Assembly: GCA_963779805.1 (NCBI GenBank)
Contig: CAVZZN010000011.1
Location: 1-64,000, forward strand
Origin: CAIWHR01 sp963779805
GTDB lineage: Bacteria > Pseudomonadota > Gammaproteobacteria > Burkholderiales > Casimicrobiaceae
Length of the DNA: 64,000 nucleotides
Direction: 5' to 3'
The first letter of the stretch is position 1. The number at the start of each line of letters is the position of its first letter. The notes beneath the pieces were generated by a model. That model ran no database searches, was not told the DNA's origin, and worked only from the letters and a program-made list of their open reading frames with translations. Below are positions 46,656-57,199 of the stretch, in pieces. The position numbers were made by a program, and so were the translations under genes.

Positions 46656-48810
46656 TCACGTGGGCGTCGCAGGCGCTTCGGCCGGCGGTGCGGCGGGGGC
46701 AGCGGCCTTCTGCGCATCCTCTTCCGCAGCAGCCTTCATGGACAGACGCAGGCGGCCCTTGTCGTCGGCCTCGAGCACCTTCACGCGCACGACCTGGCCT
46801 TCCTTCACGTAGTCGGAGACCTGGTTGACGCGCTCCTTGGCGATCTGCGAGATGTGCAGCAGCCCGTCCTTGCCGGGCAGCACCTGCACGATCGCGCCGA
46901 AGTCGAGCAGACGCAGCACCGTGCCTTCGTAGATGCGGCCCACCTCGACTTCCGCGGTGATGTCCTCGATGCGCTTGCGGGCCGCGTTGCACGCATCGGC
47001 GTTGACCGAGGCGATCGTGACCGTACCGTCGTCCTGGATGTCGATCGTGGTGCCCGTCTCTTCGGTGAGCGCGCGGATCACCGCACCGCCCTTGCCGATC
47101 ACGTCGCGGATCTTCTCGGGGTTGATCTTGAACGTCATCATGCGCGGCGCGTGTTGCGACACTTCCGTGCGCGCGTGCGGCAGCGCCTGCTGCATGAGCT
47201 GCAGGATGTGCAGGCGGCCTTCGCGCGCCTGCGACAGCGCCACGCCCATGATCTCCTTCGTGATGCCCTGGATCTTGATGTCCATCTGCAGCGCCGTCAC
47301 ACCGCGGTCGGTGCCGGCCACCTTGAAGTCCATGTCGCCCAGGTGATCCTCGTCGCCGAGGATGTCGGAGAGCACCGCGAACCGGTTGCCTTCCTTGATG
47401 AGACCCATCGCGATGCCCGCGACGTGCGCCTTCATCGGCACGCCGGCATCCATCAGCGCGAGGCTGCCGCCGCACACGGAAGCCATCGACGACGAACCGT
47501 TCGATTCCGTGATCTCCGACACCACGCGCATCGAATAGGCGAACTCTTCCGGCGTCGGCAGCACGGCGAGCAGCGCGCGCTTCGCGAGCCGGCCGTGGCC
47601 GATCTCGCGCCGCTTGGGCGTGCCCACGCGGCCCGTTTCGCCCGTGGCGTAGGGCGGCATGTTGTAGTGGAGCATGAAGCGCTCGCGGTATTCGCCCATG
47701 AGCGCGTCGATGATCTGCTCGTCGCGCGCGGTGCCGAGCGTGGCGACCACCATCGCCTGCGTCTCGCCGCGCGTGAACAGCGCCGAGCCGTGGGTGCGCG
47801 GCAGCACGCCGGTACGGATCGAGATCGGCCGCACCGTGCGCGTGTCGCGACCGTCGATGCGCGCCTCGCCCGAGAGGATCTGGTTGCGCACGATCTGCGC
47901 TTCGAGGCTGTGCAGGAAGTCGCGCACCTCGTTGGCGTAGCCTTGCGGCGCATCGGCGGGAATGCACTGGCGCCTCGACCTTCGCGACGATCTTCCTTGA
48001 GCTTCTGCTGGCGATCCTGCTTGCGGCGGATGCGCGTAGGCCTCGCGCAGCTCGGCTTCCGCGCACGCGGTCACCTGGTCGATCATGGCCTGGTTCTTCG
48101 CGCGGCGCCTGCCAGTCCCACAGCGGCTTGCCGCCCTCCTCCACGAGCTCGTGAATGAGGTTGATCACGGCCTGCTGCTGCTCGTGCCCGAACACGACGG
48201 CGCCGAGCATCACTTCCTCGGGCAGCTCGTCGGCTTCGCTCTCCACCATCAGCACGGCGGCTTCGGTGCCCGCGACCACGAGATTGAGCTTCGACGTGGT
48301 GAGCTCGGTCTTGGTCGGGTTGAGGACGTACTGGCCGTCGATGTAGCCGACGCGCGCCGAACCGATCGGGCCGTTGAACGGTACGCCCGACAACGCGAGC
48401 GCAGCGGACGCACCGACCATCGCCGGCACGTCGGGATCGATCTCGGGATCGACCGACATCACGGTCGCGATGACCTGCACTTCGTTGTAGAAGCCGTCGG
48501 GGAAGAGCGGGCGGATCGGACGGTCGATGAGGCGCGAGGTGAGCGTCTCCTTTTCGGATGGACGGCCTTCGCGCTTGAAGAAGCCGCCGGGGATCTTGCC
48601 CGCGGCGTAGGTCTTCTCCTGGTAGTCGACCGTCAACGGAAAGAAGTCCTGGCCCGGCTTCGCGGACTTCGCGGCCACGGCGGTCACGAGCACGACGGTG
48701 TCGTCGAGCGAGACGAGGACGGCGCCGCCAGCCTGTCGGGCGATCTCGCCGGTCTCGAGCGTGAGCGTGTGGCGGCCGTAACTGATGCTCTTCTTGATCG
48801 GATTCAGCAT
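46656..48810 (-). CDS. pnp: Polyribonucleotide nucleotidyltransferase (four clustered frame breaks)
   Basis: Phosphorolytic 3'-5' exoribonuclease of the RNA degradosome; the restored protein is 716 aa. First RNase PH domain MLNPIKKSISYGRHTLTLET, then GGFFKREGRPSEKE; second RNase PH domain with active-site GTPKRREIGHGRLAKRA and SSMASVCGGSLALMDAG; KH domain (EKIRDVIGKGGAVIRAL) and S1 domain (GRIYEGTVLRLLDFGAIV), then an Ala/Pro-rich tail. Four extra bases lie near 48101, 48032, 47992 and 47970, all within the helical linker between the RNase PH domains; removing all four gives one uninterrupted reading. AAGGA precedes the ATG. Confidence 0.94.
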
Positions 48811-48834
48811 GGGTTTCCTTGGGTGCCTAATGAC

Positions 48835-48863
48835 GATGGCCGCGCTTCAGGGGCGCGGCCATC
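48835..48863 (-). promoter_or_regulatory. Stem-loop in the rpsO-pnp interval
   Basis: GATGGCCGCGC and GCGCGGCCATC form an 11-pair perfect stem with a seven-base loop, 25 bases before the pnp start. No T-run follows on the minus strand. In E. coli the same interval carries an RNase III-cut stem through which PNPase represses itself; an equivalent role here is inference. Confidence 0.6.
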
Positions 48864-48985
48864 GGGACGTGTTCAAATGGAATGCAGCGCAGGCGCCGGA
48901 TCGAACGGTGGATCGTGATCGCGGCATGGTCGCTTCGCTCGTCGAATGAGGAGGACGCGCTGCGATCGCGAATCGCGGAGCGCGG

Positions 48986-49255
48986 TTACTTGCGCAGCCC
49001 GAGCTTCTCGATCAGGGAGCGGTAGCTGTCCGCATTGCGCGACTTGAGGTAGTCGAGCAGCTTGCGGCGACGGGACACCATGCGCAGCAGGCCGCGCCGC
49101 GAGTGGTGATCCTTGGTGTTGGCCTTGAAGTGATCCGTGAGGCCATTGATGCGGGCGGTGAGAAGCGCGACCTGCACTTCCGGCGAGCCGGTGTCGGCGT
49201 TGGCACGCTGATGCTCGGCGATGACCTTCGCCTTTTCCTGCGCGGTGACTGCCAT
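48986..49255 (-). CDS. rpsO: 30S ribosomal protein S15
   Basis: Protein of 89 aa, MAVTAQEKAKVIAEHQRANA, with the S15 helix pattern TGSPEVQVALLTARINGLT, HFKANTKDHHSRRGLLRMV and RRKLLDYLKSRN. It binds 16S rRNA in the central domain during 30S assembly. The usual position is between truB and pnp. Intact. Confidence 0.98.
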   Translation of the reverse strand: MAVTAQEKAKVIAEHQRANADTGSPEVQVALLTARINGLTDHFKANTKDHHSRRGLLRMVSRRRKLLDYLKSRNADSYRSLIEKLGLRK

Positions 49256-49363
49256 TGCTGTCGTCCTTGTCCTTGTCTTGACTGACTGTCGCGTGTCTGG
49301 TCTGGTGAAGAGGCGAATTATAACCCGAAAAAACCTTGGAATTCAAAGCGGCGGCGCGCCCAT

Positions 49364-50280
49364 TCACGCGTCCGAGGATGCGGCGCCGGACTGGACGAGG
49401 CGGACCGCGCGCAGCGTGCCGGCTTCGGCGGTCGCGAGCCCGAGGAAGGCGCCCTCCGGGCCGTACGCGCGCAGCCGTCCTTCCGGCGCGCCCGGCACGC
49501 TCGGACGACGACCCTGCGCCAGTGCCAGCGCCGCCGCGGGGTCGAGGTCGAGCCGCGGCAGGTCGGCGATGGGCGCGTCGACCGCCAGCAGCTTCGAGCG
49601 GCGGGCCGCCGGATCGAGCGCCTCGAGGGCCTCGAGGGTGATTGCCTGCTCGAGCGTGAACGCGCCGCACGCGGTCCGGCGCAACGCCGACCAGGTGCCC
49701 GGCTGTCGACAGCGCGGCCGCGATGTCCTCGCCCAGCACCCGCACGTACGTGCCTTTGCTGCAGACGATGCGCAGCACGGCGTCGGGCGCGGTGTAGGCG
49801 ACGAGCTCGAGACGATCGATCTCGACCTCGCGCGCCACGCGCGGAATGTCGATCCCCGCGCGCGCGTATTCGTAGTACGCGCGGCCTTCGTGCTTCAGTG
49901 CAGCGTAGCGCGGCGGAACCTGCTGCACCCGCCCGACGAAGCGCGAGAGCACGGACGCGATCTCGGCCGCGTGCTCCGGCACGGGGCCGGTGCCCGTCGG
50001 CTCGCCCTCCGCATCGCCGGTGCTGGTCCCCATCGCCGAAACGCAACGTCGCGACGTATTCCTTGCGCGAATCGAGCACCACCTGCGAGAACTTGGTCGC
50101 CTCGCCGAAGCACAGCGGCAACAGGCCGGAAGCGAGCGGATCGAGCGTGCCGGTGTGGCCGGCCTTGGCGGCATTGAGCAGCCGGCGCGCGTGCTGCAGG
50201 GCCGTGTTCGAAGACAGGCCAGGCGGCTTGTCGAGCAGGAGAACGGCGTCGACGCGCTCACGCGCGGCGCGTCGTCGCAC
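49364..50280 (-). CDS. truB: tRNA pseudouridine-55 synthase (two frame breaks)
   Basis: Makes pseudouridine 55 in the T loop of tRNAs. The restored protein is 304 aa from GTG 50280. The N-terminal block VDAVLLLDKPPGLSSNTAL and the catalytic Asp in GHTGTLDPLASGLLP are intact. ATLRFGDG is followed by a G run (50028-50031 on the plus strand, four Cs) that must be three for TSTGDAEGEPTG to follow. A second extra base near 49685 precedes LRRTACGAFTLEQAI. It lies 24 bases from rbfA. Confidence 0.92.
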
Positions 50281-50304
50281 CTGCCACCGCTACGGCAACG
50301 GTGC

Positions 50305-50674
50305 TCAGACTTCCGGCTTTCGGTCGGACGCGACCGCGTCGTCGATGAGTTGCGAAAGCCGCATGCCGGCTTCGATCGACTCGTCGTACACGAAGTGAAG
50401 CTGCGGCACGGAGTAGAGCTTGAGGCGATGCGACAGCTCGCTGCGCAGGTATCCCGCCGCGTGCTGCAGCCCCTGAATCGTGTCGGCTGCGTGCTCGCGG
50501 CCGGAGAGCTGGGTGAAGAACACCTTCGCGTGCGAGAGATCCGACGAGACTTCCACGGACGTGAGCGTCACGCTGATGCACGCGCGGGTCCTTGACCTCC
50601 TCGCGCAGGAGCTCGGCGAGCTCGCGCTGGATCTGGTCGCCGACCCGCTGGGCACGTTGCGAATGTTTTTTCAT
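50305..50674 (-). CDS. rbfA: Ribosome-binding factor A (one frame break)
   Basis: Cold-shock ribosome assembly factor for the 30S subunit, 122 aa when restored. MKKHSQRAQRVGDQIQREL starts the protein, followed by LLREEVKDPRV. One extra base near 50578 precedes ISVTLTSVEVSSDLSHAKVF; the KH-like fold then runs on to FVYDESIEAGMRLSQLI. It lies between infB and truB, the standard order. Confidence 0.92.
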
Positions 50675-50730
50675 GACGCTTAGCTGCGCGCGAAGCTCGC
50701 GGCATGCTCGTGAGTCACACGGGGTCGTAG

Positions 50731-53389
50731 TTACAGGCGTGCGCGACACCTCCACGATTTCGTAGCACTCGAGCTGGTCGCCCTTCTCGAGGTCGTTGAA
50801 GTTCTTCACCGACAGGCCGCACTCGAAGCCGCCCTTCACCTCGCGCACGTCGTCCTTGAAGCGCTTCAGCGAATCGAGCTCGCCGTCGTGGATCACGACG
50901 TTGTCGCGCAGCACGCGGATGCGCGCACCGCGACGCACCACGCCTTCGAGCACGTAGCAACCGGCCACCGTCCCCACCTTCGAGATGCGATAGACCTCGC
51001 GCACGTCCACGAGCCCGATCTGCGACTCCTTCTTCTCCGGCGCCAGCATGCCCGAGAGCGCCGCCTTCACCTCGTCGACCGCGTCGTAGATGATGTTGTA
51101 GTAGCGGATGTCCACGCCGCTCGTTTCCGCGAGCTTGCGCGCCGCGACGTCGGCGCGGACGTTGAAGCCGATCACCACCGCCTTCGAGGCGAGTGCGAGG
51201 TTGATGTCGGACTCCGTGATGCCGCCGACGGCCGCATGCACGATGTTGACCTTCACCTCGGAGGTCGAGAGCTTGGTGAGCGCCTGCGTCAGCGCCTCGT
51301 AGGAGCCCTGCACGTCGGCCTTGACGATGAGCGTGAGCGTCTTGATCGCATCCTCGGCCATCTGGTCGAACATGTTCTCGAGCTTCGCGGCCTGCTGCTT
51401 CGCGAGCTTCACGTCGCGGAACTTGCCCTGGCGGAAAAGCGCGATCTCGCGCGCCTTGCGCTCGTCGCCGAGCACCATGACTTCCTCGCCGGCGAGCGGA
51501 ACGTCGGACAGGCCCTGGATTTCCACCGGAATCGACGGCCCTGCCGCCGTGACGTTCTTGCCCGCTTCGTCGGTCATCGCACGCACGCGACCGAACACGG
51601 CACCGGCGAGCACCACGTCGCCGCGCTTGAGCGTGCCCGAATTCACGAGCACCGTGGCCACCGGACCACGACCCTTGTCGAGACGCGATTCGATCACCAC
51701 GCCGCGCGCGGGCGCATCCTTCGGCGCCTTCAGCTCGAGCACTTCGGCCTGCAGCAGGATCGAGTCGAGCAGCTCGTCGATACCGACCCCCGTCTTGGCC
51801 GACACCGACACGAACTGCGTGTCGCCGCCGTATTCCTCGGGAATGACGCTCTCGGCCACGAGCTCCTGCTTCACGCGCTCCGGATTGGCCTCCGGCTTGT
51901 CGATCTTGTTCACCGCGACGACGAGCGGCACGTGGCCGGCCTTCGCGTGCGCGATGGCTTCCTTCGTCTGCGGCATCACACCGTCATCCGCGGCGACCAC
52001 CAGCACCACGATGTCCGTGACCTTCGCACCGCGCGCACGCATGGCCGTGAAGGCCTCGTGACCCGGCGTGTCGAGGAACGTGATCACGCCCTTGTCCGTC
52101 TTCACGTGGTACGCGCCGATGTGCTGCGTAATGCCACCCGCTTCGCCGCTCGCGACACGCGCACGACGGATCGAGTCGAGCAGCGAGGTCTTGCCGTGGT
52201 CGACGTGACCCATCACGGTGACCACCGGCGGACGCGGCTCGGCCTCGGCGACATGCGCGTCGGTCGTCTGCTCGAGCAGCGCGTCGAGATCGTCGAGCTT
52301 GGCGGGCTTCGCCTTGTGGCCCATTTCCTCGACCAGGATCATCGCCGTTTCCTGATCGAGCACCTGGTTGATCGTGACCATCTGGCCCAGCTTCATGAGG
52401 GCCTTGATCACCTCGGCGGCCTTCACCGACATGCGGTGCGCAAGATCGCCCACGGTGATGGTCTCGGGCACGACGACTTCGCGCACGATCGGCCCGGCTG
52501 CACCGCCCGCGCCCTCGGCACCTTCCTCGTCGTGGCGATGACGGCCGACCTTCGGCTGCTTCCAGCCGGTGGCCGCGGCGCCACCCGTGACGTCGCCGCG
52601 CAGCTTGAGCGCACGACGGCGTGCGGCTTCTTCCTGGAACCCGGCGCCGGTCTTCTTCGCGGGCTTCGGCTTCTCGCCGGGCTTCGCGGCCGGACGATGC
52701 AGCGTGGTCGTGGCCGCGGGCTTTGCCGCCACGGCGGGACGCGGCTCGCGGATGAGCGGAGCCGGCGCGCCCACCTGCGGGCGCGGCCCTGCGGTTGCGG
52801 CAGCCGCAGCGGCCGCGGCCTCCTCCTGTGCCTTCTGCTCGGCGGCGATGCGCGCGGCTTCCTCGGCGGCTGCGGCTTCCGCTGCGGCCTTGGCGGCGGC
52901 CTCCTCGGCCTCGCGTTCCTTCTGCGTCTTGCGCTTCGCCTGCTCCTGCTTGTCGAGGATCTCCTGCTGCTGACGCTGCATGAGCTCCTGCGCCTTGCGC
53001 GCTTCTTCCTCGCGCGCGGCGAGCTCCTGCGCATCGATCACCGGCGCGGCGGGCTTCGCGGCCTCCTCGACCGCAGGCGCGGCCTCGGCGTCGCGCTGCA
53101 CGAACACGCGCTTCTTGCGCACCTCGACCTGGATGGTGCGCGCGCGGCCCGTCGAGCCGGCGGCCTTGATCTCGGTCGTCTGCTTGCGGGTGAGCGTGAT
53201 CTTCTTCTTCGGCTCCCCGGCTGCACCGTGCTGCTTGCGCAGATAGTCGAGCAGCTTCGTCTTGTCCTGCTCCGACAAGGCGTCGCCCTGCTTCTTGCCC
53301 TCGACCCCGGCGCGCCCGAGCTGCTCCAGCAGGGCGCCCGAAGGCATCCTGAGCTCGGTCGCGAATTGTTCAATCGTCGTCTGCGCCAT
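50731..53389 (-). CDS. infB: Translation initiation factor IF-2 (frame break at the last codons)
   Basis: GTPase that places initiator tRNA on the ribosome; the restored protein is 885 aa. The N-terminal IF2-N domain starts MAQTTIEQFATELRMPSGAL. A long Lys/Glu/Ala-rich coiled linker follows (KRKTQKEREAEEAAAKAA), then a second IF2-N, then the G domain: GHVDHGKTSLLDSI, DTPGHEAF and NKID. The end reads VEVSRT followed by one extra C (near 50736); without it the gene stops as VSRTL at a TAA, the family ending. As given, the frame instead runs on through rbfA, producing an artificial fusion. Confidence 0.96.
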
Positions 53390-53435
53390 ACGCTTCTCCG
53401 TACTCTCTGCCGGGCCCCGGTGGGGGCCCTTTACC

Positions 53436-54965
53436 TCAGTGCTGCTGACCTGCCGCTGCCGGCGGTGCCGTCGTTACCGCCGCGGCCGGTGCTTCCTCGA
53501 ACCAGTGCGCGCGCGCCTTCATGATCAGGGCCTCCGCGCGCTCGGCGCTCATCCCCGTCATCTCTGTGAGCTCGTCGACCGCGAGATCCGCCAGCGCATC
53601 GCGCGTGGTGATGCCTTGCGCGGCGAGCGTGCTCGCGACCTCGGTGTCCATGCCCTCGAGGTTGAGCATCGCGTCCTCGACGTTTTCGACGCTCTCCTCG
53701 CGCACGATCGCCTCGGTCAGGAGTGCGTTGCGCGCGCGGCTGCGCAGCTCGTTGACCGTGTCCTCGTCGAACGACTCGATGTCGAGCATCTCGTTGATCG
53801 GGACGTAGGCGACTTCCTCCAGCGAGGTGAAGCCTTCGCCGATCAGGATGTCGGCGACTTCCTCGTCGACGTCGAGCCGATCCATGAACAGCGCACGCAG
53901 GCGATCGCTTTCCGCCTCGTGCTTCTTCTGCGATTCCTCGACGCTCATGAGGTTGAGCTCCCAACCCGTGAGCTCGGAGGCGAGACGCACGTTCTGCCCC
54001 AGGCGGCCGATGGCGATCGCGAGGTTCTCCTCGTCGACCACCACGTCCATGCTGTGCTTCTCCTCGTCGACCACGATGGAGGAGATCTCCGCCGGTGCCA
54101 GCGCGTTGATCACGAACTTCGCCGGGTCTTCCGAGTACAGGATGATGTCCACGCGCTCGCCGGCGAGCTCGTTGGTCACGGCCGTCACGCGCGAGCCGCG
54201 CATGCCGATGCACGTGCCCTGCGGATCGAGGCGCGGATCGTTGGAGCGGACCGCGATCTTGGCCCGAATGCCGGGATCGCGTGCCGCCGCCTTGATCTCG
54301 ATGAGACCTTCCTCGATCTCCGGCACCTCGAGCTCGAACAGACGCATCAGGAACTCGGGCGCGACGCGCGACAGGATGAGCTGCGGTCCCTTGGCGGCGC
54401 GATCGATCTTGGTGACGTACGCACGCACGCGATCGCCCACGCGCAGCATCTCCTTGGGGATGAGCTGGTCGCGCGGGATCACGCCCTCGATGCGTCCGGA
54501 TTCGACGATCACGTTGCCGCGCTCGATGCGCTTCACCGTGCCGGTGAGCAGGTTGTCCTGGCGCTCGAGGAAGTCGTTGAGGATCTGCTCGCGCTCGGCA
54601 TCGCGGATCTTCTGCAGGATGACCTGCTTCGCGGCCTGCGCGCCGATGCGGCCGAACTCGACCGGCTCGAGCGGCTCCTCGACGACGTCGCCCAGCTTGA
54701 GCTCGGGATCGCGCTCGGTTGCGTCGGTGATGGCGAGCTGGTGCGCGGGCTCCTCGTGCTCCTCGTCGGGCACGACGGTCCAGCGTCGGAAGGATTCGTA
54801 GTCGCCGGTCTCGCGATCGATGGACACGCGCGCATCGATCTCCTCCGCGAACCGCTTCTTGGTCGCGGATGCGAGCGCCGACTCGAGCGCGGTGAAGACG
54901 ATCTCCTTCGGGACGTTCTTCTCGCGCGACAGGGCATCCACCAGCAGCAGCAGTTCACGGTTCAT
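53436..54965 (-). CDS. nusA: Transcription termination/antitermination factor NusA
   Basis: RNA-polymerase-associated factor of 509 aa. The ATG at 54965 (MNRELLLLVDALSREKNVPK) overlaps the rimP stop as ATGA, which decides it over a start five codons earlier. N-terminal polymerase-binding domain, S1 (NLLTGTVKRIERGNVIVE), two KH domains (GSRVTAVTNELAGERVDI, then AIGRLGQNVRLASELTGW) and two C-terminal acidic repeats (VADILIGEGFTSLEEVAYV, VASTLAAQGITTRDALADL). Intact. Confidence 0.97.
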   Translation of the reverse strand: MNRELLLLVDALSREKNVPKEIVFTALESALASATKKRFAEEIDARVSIDRETGDYESFRRWTVVPDEEHEEPAHQLAITDATERDPELKLGDVVEEPLEPVEFGRIGAQAAKQVILQKIRDAEREQILNDFLERQDNLLTGTVKRIERGNVIVESGRIEGVIPRDQLIPKEMLRVGDRVRAYVTKIDRAAKGPQLILSRVAPEFLMRLFELEVPEIEEGLIEIKAAARDPGIRAKIAVRSNDPRLDPQGTCIGMRGSRVTAVTNELAGERVDIILYSEDPAKFVINALAPAEISSIVVDEEKHSMDVVVDEENLAIAIGRLGQNVRLASELTGWELNLMSVEESQKKHEAESDRLRALFMDRLDVDEEVADILIGEGFTSLEEVAYVPINEMLDIESFDEDTVNELRSRARNALLTEAIVREESVENVEDAMLNLEGMDTEVASTLAAQGITTRDALADLAVDELTEMTGMSAERAEALIMKARAHWFEEAPAAAVTTAPPAAAGQQH

Positions 54966-55408
54966 GTCGACTTTCTCCACTCAATCTTCGGCACCAGGCG
55001 AGCGCGGTCGATATCCTCGAGCGGCAGCGTGCGCAGGCCCTGCTCCGTCTCGAGCAGCACGGCGCCCTCGTCGAGGCCGCGCAGGATGCCCTTGAAGCGG
55101 CGCGACCCGTCGATCGGGTTGTGCACGCGCACCTCGGCTTCCGCACCCGCGAAGCGCGCGAAATCCGCAGCGCGCTTGAGCGGCCGGTCGAGACCGGGCG
55201 AGGACACCTCGAGCCGGTCGTAATCGACGTTCTCCACCGCAAAAAGACGCGTGAGCTGCTCGCTCACCCGCGCGCAATCCTCGACGTCCACGCCTCCCGG
55301 CTTGTCGATGAAGACGCGCACGAGCCTGCCCTTGGGCGAGCTCTCCCAGTCCACGAGCTCGTAGCCCATGGGCGGCAAGGTCTTCTCCAGCAGTTCGGCG
55401 ATGCGCAT
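54962..55408 (-). CDS. rimP: Ribosome maturation factor RimP
   Basis: 30S maturation factor, 148 aa from ATG 55408 (MRIAELLEKTLPPMGYELVD). A GTG four codons earlier (55420) is an alternative. Family marks: GRLVRVFIDKPGGVDVEDCA, VSSPGLDRPLK and the C-terminal SH3-like region (RRFKGILRGLDEGAVLLE). It is the first gene of the operon, preceded by a terminator-like hairpin and a promoter. Confidence 0.95.
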   Translation of the reverse strand: MRIAELLEKTLPPMGYELVDWESSPKGRLVRVFIDKPGGVDVEDCARVSEQLTRLFAVENVDYDRLEVSSPGLDRPLKRAADFARFAGAEAEVRVHNPIDGSRRFKGILRGLDEGAVLLETEQGLRTLPLEDIDRARLVPKIEWRKST

Positions 55409-55432
55409 CCGTCGTTGCACCCGGCGTTCGGG

Positions 55433-55462
55433 AAAAAAAAATGGGCTGCGCCCAGCCCATTT
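55433..55462 (-). terminator. Terminator-like hairpin in the rimP leader
   Basis: On the minus strand AAATGGGCTG-GGCG-CAGCCCATTT forms a ten-pair stem and is followed by an unbroken run of nine Ts starting in the stem. It lies between the promoter (55485-55513) and rimP, so any transcript from that promoter must cross it. It could be an attenuator. Confidence 0.8.
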
Positions 55463-55484
55463 CGTTGCTTTTGAATCGTCTTGA

Positions 55485-55513
55485 ATTCTAGCAGGAAACG
55501 CTGCAATTTTGAA
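55485..55513 (-). promoter_or_regulatory. Promoter of the rimP-nusA-infB operon
   Basis: Minus-strand -10 box TAGAAT (55485-55490) and -35 box TTCAAA (55508-55513) with a 17-base spacer, in a markedly AT-rich patch. It lies about 75 bases before rimP and just before the terminator-like hairpin. The divergent ATPase gene starts 130 bases to the right. Confidence 0.6.
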
Positions 55514-55643
55514 GCTTTACGCGCGGCTTTCGCGCCCTGGCGTCGTACGGTGCCCGGCCCGGGCCCGAAAGGCCATGGACGGCCCGTGGCCGCGGTCGGT
55601 AACATGGCCGCATCGCTTTCGCGCATTCGCAGCCGGAGCTCTC

Positions 55644-57151
55644 GTGGCCGAACCGCTCGTCATCGCCAAGCACCCCGACAACGACCTCGCCCTGCTGCCG
55701 GGCATGTCCAACCGGCACGGCCTCATCACGGGCGCCACCGGAACCGGCAAGACGGTCACCCTGCAGGTCATGGCCGAGCGCTTCAGCAGCATCGGCGTTC
55801 CGGTCTTCATGGCCGACGTGAAGGGCGACCTCGCCGGCATCAGCCAGCCCGGCGCGATGTCTGCGAAGCTGCAGGAGCGCCTCAAGATGATCGGCGCGGA
55901 CGCACCGAGCTTCGCCGGCTGCCCCACCGTGTTCTGGGACGTCTTCGGCGAGCAGGGCCATCCGGTGCGCGCGACGGTGTCCGACCTGGGACCGCTGCTC
56001 TTCGCGCGCATCCTGAACCTCAACGAGATCCAGTCGGGCGTGCTCGCGCTCGTGTTCAAGGTCGCCGACGATAATGGGCTCCTGCTGCTGGATCTCAAGG
56101 ATCTGCGTGCGATGTTGCAGCACGTCGGCGACAACGCAGCGCAGTTCACGACGAACTACGGCAACGTTTCGGCGGCAAGCATCGGCGCGATCCAGCGCGG
56201 GCTGCTCGCGATCGAGCAGCAGGGCGGCGACAAGTTCATCGGCGAGCCGATGCTCAACATCGACGACCTCATCCAGACCGACCGGCGGGCGCGGCGTCGT
56301 GAACGTGCTCGCGGCCGATCGCCTGCTCACGGCGCCGACCCTCTACTCCACGCTGCTGCTCTGGCTGCTCGCGGAGCTCTACGAGCGCCTGCCCGAGGTC
56401 GGCGATCGCGACAAGCCGAAGCTCGTGTTCTTCTTCGACGAGGCGCATCTGCTCTTCACGGATGCGCCCAAGGCGCTGCTCGACAAGATCGAGCAGGTCG
56501 TGCGGCTCATCCGGTCGAAGGGCGTGGGCGTGTTCTTCTGCACGCAGAACCCGCTCGACGTGCCCGAAACGGTGCTCGGACAGCTCGGCAACCGCGTCCA
56601 GCACGCATTGCGCGCATACACGCCCCGCGACCAGAAGGCGGTCAAGGCCGCGGCGGAAACGATGCGCGCGAACCCGGCCTTCTCGACGGAGAAGGCGATC
56701 ACGGAGCTCGGGGTCGGCGAGGCGTCTGATCTCGTTCCTCGACGCGAAGGGCCGGCCGACCGTCGTCGAGCGCGGTTTCGTCCTGCCGCCGGCAAGCCGG
56801 ATCGGGCCGATCACGCCGGAGGAACGGCAGCAGGTGATCGCGCAGTCGCCGGTGGCCGGCGTCTACGAGAAGACGGTCGACCGCGAATCGGCGTACGAGC
56901 GCCTCAAGGGCCGCGCCGCCCAGTCGACGGCCGCAGGCGAGGGCGCCGGGGCCGCGGGTTCGGAGCAAGCCGGCCCGAGCACCATGGACAGGATCAAGGA
57001 CTCGCTCGGCGGACTGCTCTCGGGGAGCGGGCGCAAGGACAGCATCGTCGAGGCGATGGCGAAGAGCGCGGCGCGCACGATGGGCTCGACCGTCGGACGC
57101 GAGATCATTCGCGGCGTGCTCGGATCGCTCCTGGGCGGCAGGAAACGGTGA
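55644..57151 (+). CDS. HerA-like ATPase, DUF853/YjgR family (two frame breaks)
   Basis: The restored protein is 501 aa from GTG 55644 (preceded by GGAG), reading AEPLVIAKHPDNDLALLPGM. Walker A is GATGTGKTVT and Walker B FFFDEAHLLF; the segment GVGVFFCTQNPLDVPETVL and the C-terminal region with MGSTVGREIIRGVLGSLLGG match E. coli YjgR. Extra bases near 56280 and 56725 break the frame (before TGGRGVVNVLAA and before LISFLDAKG). The family resembles HerA/FtsK motor ATPases; its cellular role is unknown. It is transcribed away from the rimP operon. Confidence 0.88.
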
Positions 57152-57199
57152 GACCGACGGCGCCGACCAAGCGCGTCCACACGATGCGACCGCGAATGG

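Noticed and set aside
50888..53524. An 878-codon plus-strand open frame opposite infB
   Set aside because: Antisense shadow of infB created by high GC at third codon positions.
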